Positions 9,763 to 17,884 of a stretch of 64,000 nucleotides of DNA are shown here, one piece after another. Both the position numbers and the translations under genes were made by a program. The notes beneath the pieces are model-generated. The model saw only the letters and a list, made by a program, of their open reading frames with translations. It did not search any database and was not told the DNA's origin. Location of the stretch: NCBI GenBank assembly GCA_964483395.1, contig CAZABT010000001.1, positions 42,485 through 106,484 on the forward strand. The letters are read 5' to 3'. The DNA is from JAAYYM01 sp964483395 (GTDB taxonomy: Bacteria; Bacillota; Clostridia; Lachnospirales; Lachnospiraceae). Position 1 is the first letter of the stretch. Every line of letters starts with the position of its first letter.

Positions 9763-9830
9763 CCAAATGTTACATTTAGATAACCAAACATTACAATTCT
9801 ATTGTTATTTCAATATACATATAGTATAAG
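9763..9830 (+). promoter_or_regulatory. Promoter with two LytTR-type boxes upstream of the response-regulator gene
   Basis: TTGTTA (9802-9807), a 17-bp spacer and TATAAG (9825-9830) form a reasonable promoter. Two direct repeats, CCAAATGTT (9763-9771) and CCAAACATT (9784-9792), are separated by 12 bp, which places their centres two helical turns apart and immediately upstream of the -35. Read on the minus strand each differs by one base from the general LytTR box pattern [TA][AC][CA]GTTN[AG][TG]. The downstream gene encodes a LytTR regulator, so autoregulation is the natural reading. Binding is not shown. Confidence 0.6.
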
Positions 9831-9877
9831 AAAATACAGAGATTGCATCTCAACAACCTGTGTTTATTTCTTATATG

Positions 9878-9954
9878 GCTCGCGGCTCATCCCCGCGAGC
9901 TGTATTGCGTCTGTAATCTGAGACCGACAGATTTTTTGCTTGCCAATGTGTCGG
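9878..9954 (+). promoter_or_regulatory. Structured leader with a terminator-like hairpin
   Basis: Between the putative promoter and the regulator start there is a GC-rich hairpin (GCTCGCGG and CCGCGAGC, 9878-9900). It is followed by AATCTG/CAGATT (9915-9933) running into four further Ts, six Ts in all at 9932-9937. CCGACA (9924-9929) can also pair with TGTCGG (9949-9954), which would break the terminator-like stem. This resembles an attenuation leader, but the stems are short. Confidence 0.35.
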
Positions 9955-9995
9955 ACTGTATGAGAAAATAATGTGAGTGCAAGGAGGCGGTCTGA

Positions 9996-10718
9996 ATGAT
10001 AACCTGTGCGGTATGCGATGATGATTATGTATATGCAGAGCGGATCAAAGAGAAAATTCAGGAATATGCGCTTCAAAAGGATATTCAGTGTGCTGTTGAT
10101 GTATATGGCAGCGGTGAGGAACTGCTGGAACAGAAAAATAAAAAATACAGTGTTTATTTTCTGGATATGCAGATGAAGGAAATTGACGGAATGAAGGTGG
10201 CCGGAGCAATCCGAGAGGCAGACGAGAGAGCGGTCATTGTATTTATTTCCGGCTATATTCAATATGCGGCAAGGGGCTATTGCGTCAATGCAGTCAGATA
10301 TATTCTGAAGCCACAGCTTGAGGAGGAATTTGCGGACTGCATGGATGCAGTGGTTGAGCATTTATCCAATATTGATGAAACACTGAGTATACATATCGGA
10401 ACAAGAGACATCGAGTTAAAGCTGGATGATATCGTATATATAGAAAATGATAAGCGCAAGGTTTTGATTCATATGAGTGAGGAACAGGTGATTTACGAGA
10501 CTTATGCGAAAATCTCGGATTTGGTTGAGCGCCTTCACCGAAACGGTTTCATTTATTGTCATGCGGCTTATCTGGTCAATGCGAATAAAATTACGGAAAT
10601 AGGTCCGACAGAATTTTTGCTGGTCACCGGGGAGAGGGTTCCCATCAGCAGACAGAAATATCTGCAGGCACAAAAGGAATACTATTTCTGCAAAGTGAAG
10701 TCTAATGTGTTTCATTAG
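9996..10718 (+). CDS. LytTR-family response regulator (AgrA-like)
   Basis: The protein has 240 residues. An N-terminal receiver domain (about 1-120) has the acidic cluster CDDD at 7-10, the probable phospho-acceptor D57 in YFLDMQM, and the KP pair near residue 106. A C-terminal LytTR DNA-binding domain (about 135-235) includes YIENDKRKVLIH and ISRQKYL-like elements. An AAGGAGG site precedes the ATG. The next gene, 29 bp on, encodes a GHKL sensor kinase, so the two form an Agr/Fsr-type two-component system. The boxes at 9763-9792 suggest autoregulation. No agrB or agrD homologue is visible nearby, so the signal is unknown. Confidence 0.9.
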   Translation: MITCAVCDDDYVYAERIKEKIQEYALQKDIQCAVDVYGSGEELLEQKNKKYSVYFLDMQMKEIDGMKVAGAIREADERAVIVFISGYIQYAARGYCVNAVRYILKPQLEEEFADCMDAVVEHLSNIDETLSIHIGTRDIELKLDDIVYIENDKRKVLIHMSEEQVIYETYAKISDLVERLHRNGFIYCHAAYLVNANKITEIGPTEFLLVTGERVPISRQKYLQAQKEYYFCKVKSNVFH

Positions 10719-10747
10719 CAGAGATTGCAAAGGGGGCTGAGATTTCA

Positions 10748-12058
10748 ATGGACACGATCTGGCATGCGATACCGCATTTACAGATGATTTTCCTGCCGCG
10801 CATATTGGAAGCGATTGCAATCAGGGAGTTTATGGACATTGTAGTTGTCAGAAGATATAAAAGACAGGTGTACTATATTATATGGTATCCTGTTTTCGTT
10901 TTGTGGCTGTACGCAGTCTCACTGCTTGCAATACCGGAGCCGGCAGAGCTTTTGGTCAACATGCTTTTTTCTCTGTTTACAGTATCACTGCTGTATACGG
11001 GAAGTAAGGTGCAGTATTTGGCAGCTGCGGTCATAGCAATTGCGGGAAATAAGCTTTTTGATATCTTTATGACGCAGGGTTATGCGCTGCTGTTTCACAT
11101 TGATATAAAAAGTGTCGCAGCCAACAGTGTTGAGCTGTTCGGAGTGATCATGCTGACAAAGCTCACGGAAATGCTGCTTGTTAAGATTATGCGAGGAATC
11201 GTGGGCTGCCGGAGAATTAAGGGCTTAAAGAATGAGGATTACTTCTTGTACTTTCTCATGCCGATTGTCAGTGTTGTCGTTATGAACCTGCTGTTTGCCG
11301 ATTGTGTCCGGCACGGAACCATGTCAGATATACTGATGTATGCAATGCTGGGAATTGTGGTGCTGGATATTGCAATCTTCCACATGATGCACAGAATGGA
11401 GTCTTATTATAAGTCAGAGAGCAACCTGCGTGTTTTGTACAGTCAGGCGACGGCGCAGATGGAAAATATAGCGGCAGTAGAACAGACGCATAAAAGGCTG
11501 CGGCAGATTTCACACGGAATCACAACACAGCTGTCAGCGATCGAAACGCTGCTGAGACATCATAAATATCAGGAAGCCGAGGATTATCTGAAGAGCATAA
11601 CGGATACGGTTGAGCAGGATATGCTTCCGATTCATACAAACAATGTCGTTGTAGATGCCCTGCTGAACCAGAAATATATTCTGGCTCATGCTAAGGGAAT
11701 CAAGATGCAGTTTGACATTCAGGACTTACAGAATCTTCGGATCAGGACGACGGACATGGTATCGATCCTGTCCAATGGATTGAATAATGCAATAGAAGCC
11801 TGTCAGGCTGTTGAGGGAAACCGGATGATCGAACTTAAAATCATCAATGGAGATTCGGAACTGTTGATTTCGATTCAGAATACGGTTCGGCAGGATATTG
11901 CAATCGAAGGCAGTCTGATTCCGACATCAAAAGCAGATAAGTTTCATCATGGCTTGGGTCTGGAAGGCATCAATGCCGTTGTAAAACGATATAACGGAAC
12001 GTTGTTTTTGGAGTGCGAAAACAGGATTTTTAAGCTGATTGCAGTTATAAACTCCTGA
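10748..12058 (+). CDS. GHKL-domain sensor histidine kinase (AgrC-like)
   Basis: The protein has 436 residues. About six membrane segments fill residues 1-210, as in peptide-sensing kinases. A dimerisation region holds H256 in the sequence QISHGITTQL, followed by a GHKL ATPase domain with an N-box (NGLNNAIEA) and a G-box (HHGLGLEGIN). In AgrC-like proteins the phospho-acceptor His is usually followed by Asp; here Gly follows, which is unusual but leaves the His intact. It is co-transcribed with the LytTR regulator at 9996. The ligand is not evident. It could also sense lipid-linked or cell-wall cues, given the polysaccharide operons on both sides. Confidence 0.88.
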   Translation: MDTIWHAIPHLQMIFLPRILEAIAIREFMDIVVVRRYKRQVYYIIWYPVFVLWLYAVSLLAIPEPAELLVNMLFSLFTVSLLYTGSKVQYLAAAVIAIAGNKLFDIFMTQGYALLFHIDIKSVAANSVELFGVIMLTKLTEMLLVKIMRGIVGCRRIKGLKNEDYFLYFLMPIVSVVVMNLLFADCVRHGTMSDILMYAMLGIVVLDIAIFHMMHRMESYYKSESNLRVLYSQATAQMENIAAVEQTHKRLRQISHGITTQLSAIETLLRHHKYQEAEDYLKSITDTVEQDMLPIHTNNVVVDALLNQKYILAHAKGIKMQFDIQDLQNLRIRTTDMVSILSNGLNNAIEACQAVEGNRMIELKIINGDSELLISIQNTVRQDIAIEGSLIPTSKADKFHHGLGLEGINAVVKRYNGTLFLECENRIFKLIAVINS

Positions 12059-12079
12059 AAAAACATAACTGTAAACAAA

Positions 12080-12131
12080 TTGTAAACAACATTTCATGTT
12101 TATTTACAAGAAATGTATCAAATGGTAAAGT
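12080..12131 (+). promoter_or_regulatory. Promoter with overlapping long palindrome before the Spo0A-domain gene
   Basis: TTTACA (12103-12108), a 17-bp spacer and TAAAGT (12126-12131) form a promoter. An imperfect palindrome of 30 bp covers the -35: TTGTAAACAACAT (12080-12092) faces ATGTTTATTTACAA (12096-12109) across three bases. A further TGTAAACAA copy lies just upstream at about 12070. This looks like an operator for a dimeric repressor; the sequence does not match the Spo0A box TTTGTCGAA. Its regulator is unknown. Confidence 0.55.
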
Positions 12132-12186
12132 TTCTCTGGGGAGTAAGCGAGAATGCTGTCTGACGGCAGACCGGGGGGTCAATTCA

Positions 12187-12567
12187 GTGGTTGAATCAGC
12201 AGCGGATCTAGAGATTCATGTAACAGAAGTATTACGGCAGGTGGGAGTACCGGCCAGGCTGACGGGCTATCATTATCTGCGGGAAGCGATCATGATGCTT
12301 GTGGATGATATGGAGATTTCCCATTCTATCACTAAGGTATTGTATTATGATGTGGCAAAAAAGCACCATTCAACAACGGAGAAGGTTGAGAGAGCCATAC
12401 GTACGGCAGTGGAGGTCTCTTGGGAAAGAGGTAATTCCCAAGTGTTTGAACAGATATTTGGATATTCTGTGATCAGCGGACGAAAAAAGCCCTGCAATTC
12501 GGAATATATGGTTCAGATTGCTGATCAGATACGGTTAAAGAGAAAATATCAAACACCCTTGATTTAA
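12187..12567 (+). CDS. Free-standing Spo0A C-terminal-domain protein
   Basis: The protein has 126 residues and starts at GTG 12187 after a GGGGGG site. Most of it resembles the DNA-binding output domain of Spo0A: VTEVLRQVGVPARLTGYHYL, then LREAIMMLVDD, then a KHHSTTEKVERAIRTAVE recognition-helix stretch and WERGN. There is no receiver domain, so it cannot be controlled by the usual phosphorylation. It may act as a constitutive regulator or compete for Spo0A-like sites; this is inference. It lies directly after the AgrA/AgrC-like pair and before the rhamnose cluster. The terminator at 12552-12585 overlaps its stop codon. Confidence 0.88.
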   Translation: MVESAADLEIHVTEVLRQVGVPARLTGYHYLREAIMMLVDDMEISHSITKVLYYDVAKKHHSTTEKVERAIRTAVEVSWERGNSQVFEQIFGYSVISGRKKPCNSEYMVQIADQIRLKRKYQTPLI

Positions 12568-12585
12568 TTCAGGGGTGTTCTTTTT
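12552..12585 (+). terminator. Rho-independent terminator between convergent genes
   Basis: AACACCCTTGA (12552-12562) pairs with TCAGGGGTGTT (12569-12579) with one G-T pair, followed by CTTTTT. It contains the stop codons of both the Spo0A-domain gene and the minus-strand zinc-ribbon gene, and a T-rich run on the other strand suggests it works in both directions. Confidence 0.85.
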
Positions 12586-12827
12586 GTCCAGGTCTGATAC
12601 CGTTTGGTTCGCTTGGAAAAGCGATAGGTGGCGTGCATGGCACGGCGGAAGTGCTCATCAGACAGCCGGGATAATATTTGAGTGCGTTCTGTCGGAGAAT
12701 AATTCACATAATCATTAAACTGCAGCTTCATTTCCTGCAGCTGCAGTCCGCATTTCAAACATTCATGCTGATGTCCGCTGAGCATGAAGATCTGATGACA
12801 ATTATGGCAGTAGTGTAAATACATCAT
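12564..12827 (-). CDS. Small zinc-ribbon-like protein
   Basis: The protein has 87 residues. Two Cys pairs, CHNC near residues 7-10 and CLKC near 23-26, look like a zinc ribbon, followed by a basic C-terminal half (SKRTKRYQTWTKR). A GGGAGG site lies before the ATG. A minus-strand promoter with consensus TTGACA (12883-12888) and TTAAAT (12860-12865) at 17 bp supports real expression. It is convergent with the Spo0A-domain gene; their 3' ends overlap by 4 bp. The function is unknown; a nucleic-acid or protein-binding role is only suggested by the ribbon and basic tail. Confidence 0.75.
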   Translation of the reverse strand: MMYLHYCHNCHQIFMLSGHQHECLKCGLQLQEMKLQFNDYVNYSPTERTQILSRLSDEHFRRAMHATYRFSKRTKRYQTWTKRTPLN

Positions 12828-12859
12828 AACTTAACCTCCCTGATACTGTTTCCATGTAA

Positions 12860-12888
12860 ATTTAAATATAAATTCATGTTGCTGTCAA
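12860..12888 (-). promoter_or_regulatory. Promoter of the zinc-ribbon gene
   Basis: On the minus strand TTGACA (12883-12888) lies 17 bp from TTAAAT (12860-12865), with the start codon about 30 bp further on after a GGGAGG site. Confidence 0.6.
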
Positions 12889-12992
12889 TTGCGTACAAAT
12901 AAATAACAGGAGAATACAGAAAATCATTGTGCCTGAAATGCTGTTTTATGTCGAAAAAGCGCCTCTGCGAGCGTAAGAGATGTGCTTTTTGG

Positions 12993-13021
12993 TTGTAATA
13001 TCCGGCAGTTAATGTTATAAT
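12993..13021 (+). promoter_or_regulatory. Promoter of the polysaccharide cluster
   Basis: TTGTAA (12993-12998), a 17-bp spacer and a consensus TATAAT (13016-13021) carrying an extended -10 TG lie about 40 bp before the rfbB start. Few other convincing promoters appear until about 38450, so this may drive much of the cluster. Confidence 0.75.
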
Positions 13022-13059
13022 ACTACGAGATTATGTAAATTGACCGGAGGAGAAATCAT

Positions 13060-14133
13060 ATGAGGACTTATTTGGTAACAGGCGGAGCCGGATTCATTGG
13101 TTCAAATTATATTCAATATATGTTTCATAAGTATGATCAGGAGATTCGCATCATCAATGTGGATGCACTGACCTATGCGGGTAATCTTGAAAATTTAAAG
13201 AATGTAGCAGAAAGGGATAATTATACCTTTATTAAGGCTGATATCTGCGACAGACAGGCAATCGAAGCGATTTTTGCCAAATATGATATCGACAGAGTGG
13301 TTCATTTTGCAGCAGAAAGTCATGTAGACAGAAGCATTAAGAACCCGGAGATATTTGTACAGACGAATGTTTTAGGCACACTTGTGATGCTGAATTGCGC
13401 AAAGAAGGCATGGGAAACCGAGGAAGGCTTCAAGGAAGGAAAGAAATTCCTTCATGTATCGACGGATGAAGTGTATGGCTCACTGGAAAAGGAAGATGAA
13501 TATTTCTACGAGACGACTCCTTATGATCCGCACAGTCCCTATTCAGCCAGCAAGGCATCCTCTGATATGATTGTAAAGTCGTACATTGATACCTTCAAGT
13601 TCCCGGCAAATATTACAAACTGCAGTAATAATTATGGGCCGTATCAGTTTCCGGAGAAGCTGATTCCACTGATCATCAACAATACCCTTCAGGGCAAGAA
13701 GCTTCCAGTATACGGTGATGGCAAGAATGTGCGTGACTGGCTTTATGTAGAAGATCATGCCAAGGCTATTGATATGGTGCAGGAGCAGGGCAGACTCGGA
13801 CAGACCTATAATATCGGCGGACATAATGAAAAGCAGAATATTGAAATTATCCATATCATTATTGATACCATTCATGATATGCTTTCGGATTCTGATCCGA
13901 GAAAGGCACATGTCAATACAGATCTCATTACTTATGTGGAAGACCGCAAGGGTCATGACAGACGTTATGCGATTGCACCGGATAAGATCAAATCAGAGAT
14001 CGGCTGGCAGCCGGAAACCATGTTTGCCGAAGGTATTAAGAAGACAATCCAGTGGTATTTTGAAAATGAAGCATGGATGAACAATGTCACCAGTGGTGAT
14101 TACCAGAAGTATTATAAGGAGATGTATCAATGA
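13060..14133 (+). CDS. rfbB: dTDP-glucose 4,6-dehydratase
   Basis: The protein has 357 residues, usual for RmlB. The N-terminal Rossmann motif GGAGFIGSN (about 8-16) binds NAD; AESHVDRSI, STDEVYGSL and the YSASKASSD catalytic Tyr/Lys stretch are typical of RmlB. It converts dTDP-glucose to dTDP-4-keto-6-deoxyglucose in the cytoplasm. A GGAGGAG site precedes the ATG. The stop overlaps the rfbA start (ATGA), so the two are coupled. Together with rfbA and rfbC it points to dTDP-L-rhamnose or a related deoxysugar for the wall polymer made by this cluster. Confidence 0.97.
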   Translation: MRTYLVTGGAGFIGSNYIQYMFHKYDQEIRIINVDALTYAGNLENLKNVAERDNYTFIKADICDRQAIEAIFAKYDIDRVVHFAAESHVDRSIKNPEIFVQTNVLGTLVMLNCAKKAWETEEGFKEGKKFLHVSTDEVYGSLEKEDEYFYETTPYDPHSPYSASKASSDMIVKSYIDTFKFPANITNCSNNYGPYQFPEKLIPLIINNTLQGKKLPVYGDGKNVRDWLYVEDHAKAIDMVQEQGRLGQTYNIGGHNEKQNIEIIHIIIDTIHDMLSDSDPRKAHVNTDLITYVEDRKGHDRRYAIAPDKIKSEIGWQPETMFAEGIKKTIQWYFENEAWMNNVTSGDYQKYYKEMYQ

Positions 14134-14999
14134 AAGGAATCATATTAGCCGGAGGTTCGGGCACAAGACTGTATCCGCTGACCAAAGCTGTCAGCAAACA
14201 GATGATGCCGGTTTATGACAAGCCGATGATCTACTATCCGTTGTCTATTCTGATGTTGGCCGGAATACGGGAAATATTGATTATATCGACGCCAAGAGAC
14301 CTGCCGATGTTTGAAAATCTTTTCGGTACGGGAGAGCAGCTTGGCTTGAAAATGTCCTATGCGGTACAAACGGAGCCGAGAGGGCTTGCGGATGCATTTA
14401 TCGTTGGTGAGGAATTTATCGGGAATGACAGAGTGGCTTTGATTCTGGGCGATAATATTTTTTACGGACAGAGCTTTTCCAAAATGCTGCGGGAGGTTGC
14501 AGCCAGAGAAAAAGGTGCAACGATCTTCGGATACTATGTCAGAGATCCGCGTGAATACGGTGTTGTGGAATTTGATGAGAACGGTATGGCGATTTCCATA
14601 GAGGAAAAGCCGGAGAAACCAAAATCAAATTATGCAGTTCCGGGGCTTTATTTCTACGATCGGGATGTCGTGGAAATCGCCAAAAATGTGAAGCCCTCAG
14701 CCAGAGGGGAGATTGAGATTACAAGTGTGAACAATGCATATCTGCTGAGGGGCGATTTGCATGTACAGACATTGGGCCGTGGATTTGCATGGCTGGATAC
14801 GGGTAATCATGATATGCTTTTGGATGCGGCAGATTTTGTGGCGGCATTTCAGAAAAGGCAGGGTATGTATATTTCCTGCATCGAGGAAATCGCATACAGA
14901 AGAGGTTTTATAAACAGGGAGCAGTTGATTTCGCTGGCACAGCCGTTACTCAAGACAGAATATGGACAATATTTAATCGATGTGGCAAACGGGTTATAG
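14130..14999 (+). CDS. rfbA: Glucose-1-phosphate thymidylyltransferase
   Basis: The protein has 289 residues, full length for RmlA. It begins MKGIILAGGSGTRLYPLT with the nucleotidyltransferase signature; ILGDNIFYG and EEKPEKPKSNYAVPGLYFYD are typical of RmlA. It makes dTDP-glucose from dTTP and glucose-1-phosphate, the first step of the dTDP-rhamnose pathway, in the cytoplasm. The glucose-1-phosphate could come from the phosphohexomutase encoded at 27111. The gene overlaps rfbB by 4 nt. Confidence 0.97.
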   Translation: MKGIILAGGSGTRLYPLTKAVSKQMMPVYDKPMIYYPLSILMLAGIREILIISTPRDLPMFENLFGTGEQLGLKMSYAVQTEPRGLADAFIVGEEFIGNDRVALILGDNIFYGQSFSKMLREVAAREKGATIFGYYVRDPREYGVVEFDENGMAISIEEKPEKPKSNYAVPGLYFYDRDVVEIAKNVKPSARGEIEITSVNNAYLLRGDLHVQTLGRGFAWLDTGNHDMLLDAADFVAAFQKRQGMYISCIEEIAYRRGFINREQLISLAQPLLKTEYGQYLIDVANGL

Positions 15000-15020
15000 G
15001 AAATCGGAGGTAAGGAGTAT

Positions 15021-17846
15021 ATGACGGGAAAAGATAAGGGGAATCTTGACCGGATTTTAGAGGGAAATGCAGAACCGAAAAAGGTTCGAAGACGTGTCAA
15101 GAAGCAGCCGGAGAACAAAAAGACTTCGACAGCAAAAATGAAAAAGCAGCCACAGAAGGGAACGGCTGTAGATTATTATGCAAACACCGGCTACACACCG
15201 GGCAGAGAGTTGACGACAGATGATATCGGGCCGAGTAAATTCCGGCAGAAATCAGCTGACTGGATGTCTGACATGGAGGAGTCTGTGCGTGAGGAGCACA
15301 GGGCACAACAGGAAGGCTTTCAATTCGGAAAGTGGCTTAAATCCCGGACGCCGCTGCAGTGGGCAGCAGGCTTTATGGCAATTGTGCTTTTGATTACATC
15401 TGTTACGGGTACGGTGGTATATGCAAATTATCAGGGAGAACAGAGGCTGACAGAGGCATTTGCAACTCTTGAGACTTATAAGGAACTGGCGGCAGCAACT
15501 GAGATGACCTCAGCGGTGCTGGAGACGGTTGAGGTGCCGTTGGCAATGGAAGAGGCGCCTGAACAGGAGGAAGCGGACGTGAAAACGCTTTCTCTTGTAC
15601 TGACTTCTGTAGAAAAGGATCTGAAAATCAAGGTCGTAGACGGAGAAGATACTCTGGTCAAAGGTGTCCCATGGAAAGTCAAAGTGACGGATGAAGATGG
15701 CAAAGCTACAGAGCTTATAGATGATGATCAGGATGGAGTCATTCATGCAACGGACCTTTCGGCTGGAGATTATTCGGTTGCACTGGTGCAGGATGATTCC
15801 GTTACAGACTATACATTCCCAACTGAGCCTATGACAGTAGCAGTGAAGGCAAAAGTAGAATATAAGGTGATTCAGGATATTCGGGATGAAATCAAGAAAG
15901 AATCAGAGATCAATGTGGCTGCCGAGGATACAGGCGGCAGACAGGCAGCAGATGTCGAGGCAGCTCCGGTACTGACGGATACGGTGGAATTCGTAGAATC
16001 CACCAAGACGCCAAAGGGAACATCTGTGGACGGATATGAAGAGGCAAAACCGGCTTATGCGGGTGACCTTTCTTTGGCAAAGGTTCCGTCTCTGACAATG
16101 GCATTTGTCACGACCGTGTTTGACAGACTGCGTGCAGCAGCAACGACAAAGGTATCCTCGGATCAGATTTTAAGCATGCCGGTTGGTCTGCTGAGTACGA
16201 ATCCGACCGTTTCAGCAAACGGTATTTCCATATCACCGGCCACCCTGACGATTGTGAAAGGCAGCACAAGCAATCTCAGTGCAGTGATCACACCAAGCAA
16301 TGCAACGAATCAGAGTGTCAGCTGGTCTTCGAGCAATGATGCGGTTGCTTCGGTCAGCAATGGTACAGTTACAGCCAAAGAAGCGGGAACAGCGACGATT
16401 ACAGCTTCTGTTGAGGGCATTTCCAATACCTGTGTGGTGACGGTTACAGCATCCACGACATATACATTTACGGTGACAGCTCCGACAGGACTGCGCGTAA
16501 AGGGAGCAACCGGAACCATGACTTACAGCGGCAGCGGAAGCAATGGTGAAACAATCAGCTCTGTCACATATGCGGGCTATGATACCTCTTTGGTTTCCAT
16601 TGCCAATCAGACAGTGACTTTACTCAAGGACTGCACGGCGGCAGCAACGACCACCTTTAATGCAACGGCGAAGTACAGTGACGGACATCAAGAGACAAAG
16701 GCGGTGACGCTGACGGTTCAGCCGAATGATACGAAGTCTTTGACGGTTACAGGGGCAGATACGGTCAAGGTTGGAGAATCAATTACCCTGACGGCACAGG
16801 TATCACCGACAACCGATACACTGAGCTGGTCGAGCAGTGATGCTTCGGTCGCAACGGTATCAAGTACAGGTGTTGTAACAGGTGTCAAGGCAAGCAGCAA
16901 TAAAGTAACGATTTCAGTTACAAGCAGCAGCAATATCACAGCGAAGAAGGAAATTACGGTCACTGCGAAGGCCGCGGATGATGCACAATTGTATGATTCT
17001 GAAAAGAATGCGTTGTATGTATTGGAAAACGGCACCTATAGACTGGCAAAATATAAAGATTATGCGGCAAATAAGACTCAGAAATTTTACAGAGCTGCCA
17101 AAATAGACGAATATCTCTACACAGGCTGGCAGACGCTTGAAGGCATTACTTATTATTTTAAGAAGGATAATACCAAAGTCACCGGCGAACAGATTATTGG
17201 CGGAGTAAAATACAGCTTTGCATCAGACGGAGCTTTGTCACAGGGCTCTGGAACACTTGGCATTGATGTATCGAAGTATCAGCCGAATATCAACTGGGCA
17301 TCAGTCAAAGCATCCGGCATCAGCTATGTTATCATCCGCTGCGGATATCGTGGAGCATCTACGGGTGCACTGATCGAAGATCCGTATTTCAGATCACACA
17401 TCAAGGGAGCGAAGGCGGCAGGACTGAAGGTCGGCGTATACTTCTTTACGACTGCGGTGACAGAGGCTGAGGCAGTTGAGGAAGCCAGTATGTGTGCGGC
17501 ATTGTGTTCCGGTTATGGCTTGAATTATCCGGTATTTATGGACTGCGAAAGCAGTGGCAGACCGGGCTATATGAATTTGTCGGCGGCACAGAGAACGTCT
17601 ATCATCAAGGCATTCTGCTCAACCATTCGTTCGGCAGGTTATACGCCGGGTGTTTATGCAAATAAGACATGGCTTACAAGTTATATGAATACCTCTGAGC
17701 TTGGCGGTTACAAGATCTGGCTGGCGCAGTATAACTCAACAGTGACCTATAAGGGCCGTTATGACCTCTGGCAGTTTACCTCAAAAGGCTCTGTCAATGG
17801 TATTTCAGGCAATGTAGATATGAACCAATCGTACCTTGGCTACTAA
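15021..17846 (+). CDS. Membrane-anchored Big_2-domain protein with C-terminal GH25 lysozyme domain
   Basis: The protein has 941 residues. A Lys-rich cytoplasmic N-terminus (about 1-108) is followed by one membrane helix (about 112-135), an acidic region, two bacterial Ig-like (Big_2) domains at about 393-477 and 572-650, a region resembling cell-wall-binding repeats (YLYTGWQTLEGITYYFKK), and a GH25 muramidase domain from about 746. The GH25 domain has GIDVSKYQ and the acidic pair D840/E842 in FMDCESS. It is expected to cut peptidoglycan outside the cell while tethered to the membrane. It sits between rfbA and rfbC in the same direction, which suggests a link between wall remodelling and polymer insertion. 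Confidence 0.92.
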   Translation: MTGKDKGNLDRILEGNAEPKKVRRRVKKQPENKKTSTAKMKKQPQKGTAVDYYANTGYTPGRELTTDDIGPSKFRQKSADWMSDMEESVREEHRAQQEGFQFGKWLKSRTPLQWAAGFMAIVLLITSVTGTVVYANYQGEQRLTEAFATLETYKELAAATEMTSAVLETVEVPLAMEEAPEQEEADVKTLSLVLTSVEKDLKIKVVDGEDTLVKGVPWKVKVTDEDGKATELIDDDQDGVIHATDLSAGDYSVALVQDDSVTDYTFPTEPMTVAVKAKVEYKVIQDIRDEIKKESEINVAAEDTGGRQAADVEAAPVLTDTVEFVESTKTPKGTSVDGYEEAKPAYAGDLSLAKVPSLTMAFVTTVFDRLRAAATTKVSSDQILSMPVGLLSTNPTVSANGISISPATLTIVKGSTSNLSAVITPSNATNQSVSWSSSNDAVASVSNGTVTAKEAGTATITASVEGISNTCVVTVTASTTYTFTVTAPTGLRVKGATGTMTYSGSGSNGETISSVTYAGYDTSLVSIANQTVTLLKDCTAAATTTFNATAKYSDGHQETKAVTLTVQPNDTKSLTVTGADTVKVGESITLTAQVSPTTDTLSWSSSDASVATVSSTGVVTGVKASSNKVTISVTSSSNITAKKEITVTAKAADDAQLYDSEKNALYVLENGTYRLAKYKDYAANKTQKFYRAAKIDEYLYTGWQTLEGITYYFKKDNTKVTGEQIIGGVKYSFASDGALSQGSGTLGIDVSKYQPNINWASVKASGISYVIIRCGYRGASTGALIEDPYFRSHIKGAKAAGLKVGVYFFTTAVTEAEAVEEASMCAALCSGYGLNYPVFMDCESSGRPGYMNLSAAQRTSIIKAFCSTIRSAGYTPGVYANKTWLTSYMNTSELGGYKIWLAQYNSTVTYKGRYDLWQFTSKGSVNGISGNVDMNQSYLGY

Positions 17847-17884
17847 AGGAAGCAGGGTATAGAAAAATTTTATATAGGAGCGTA

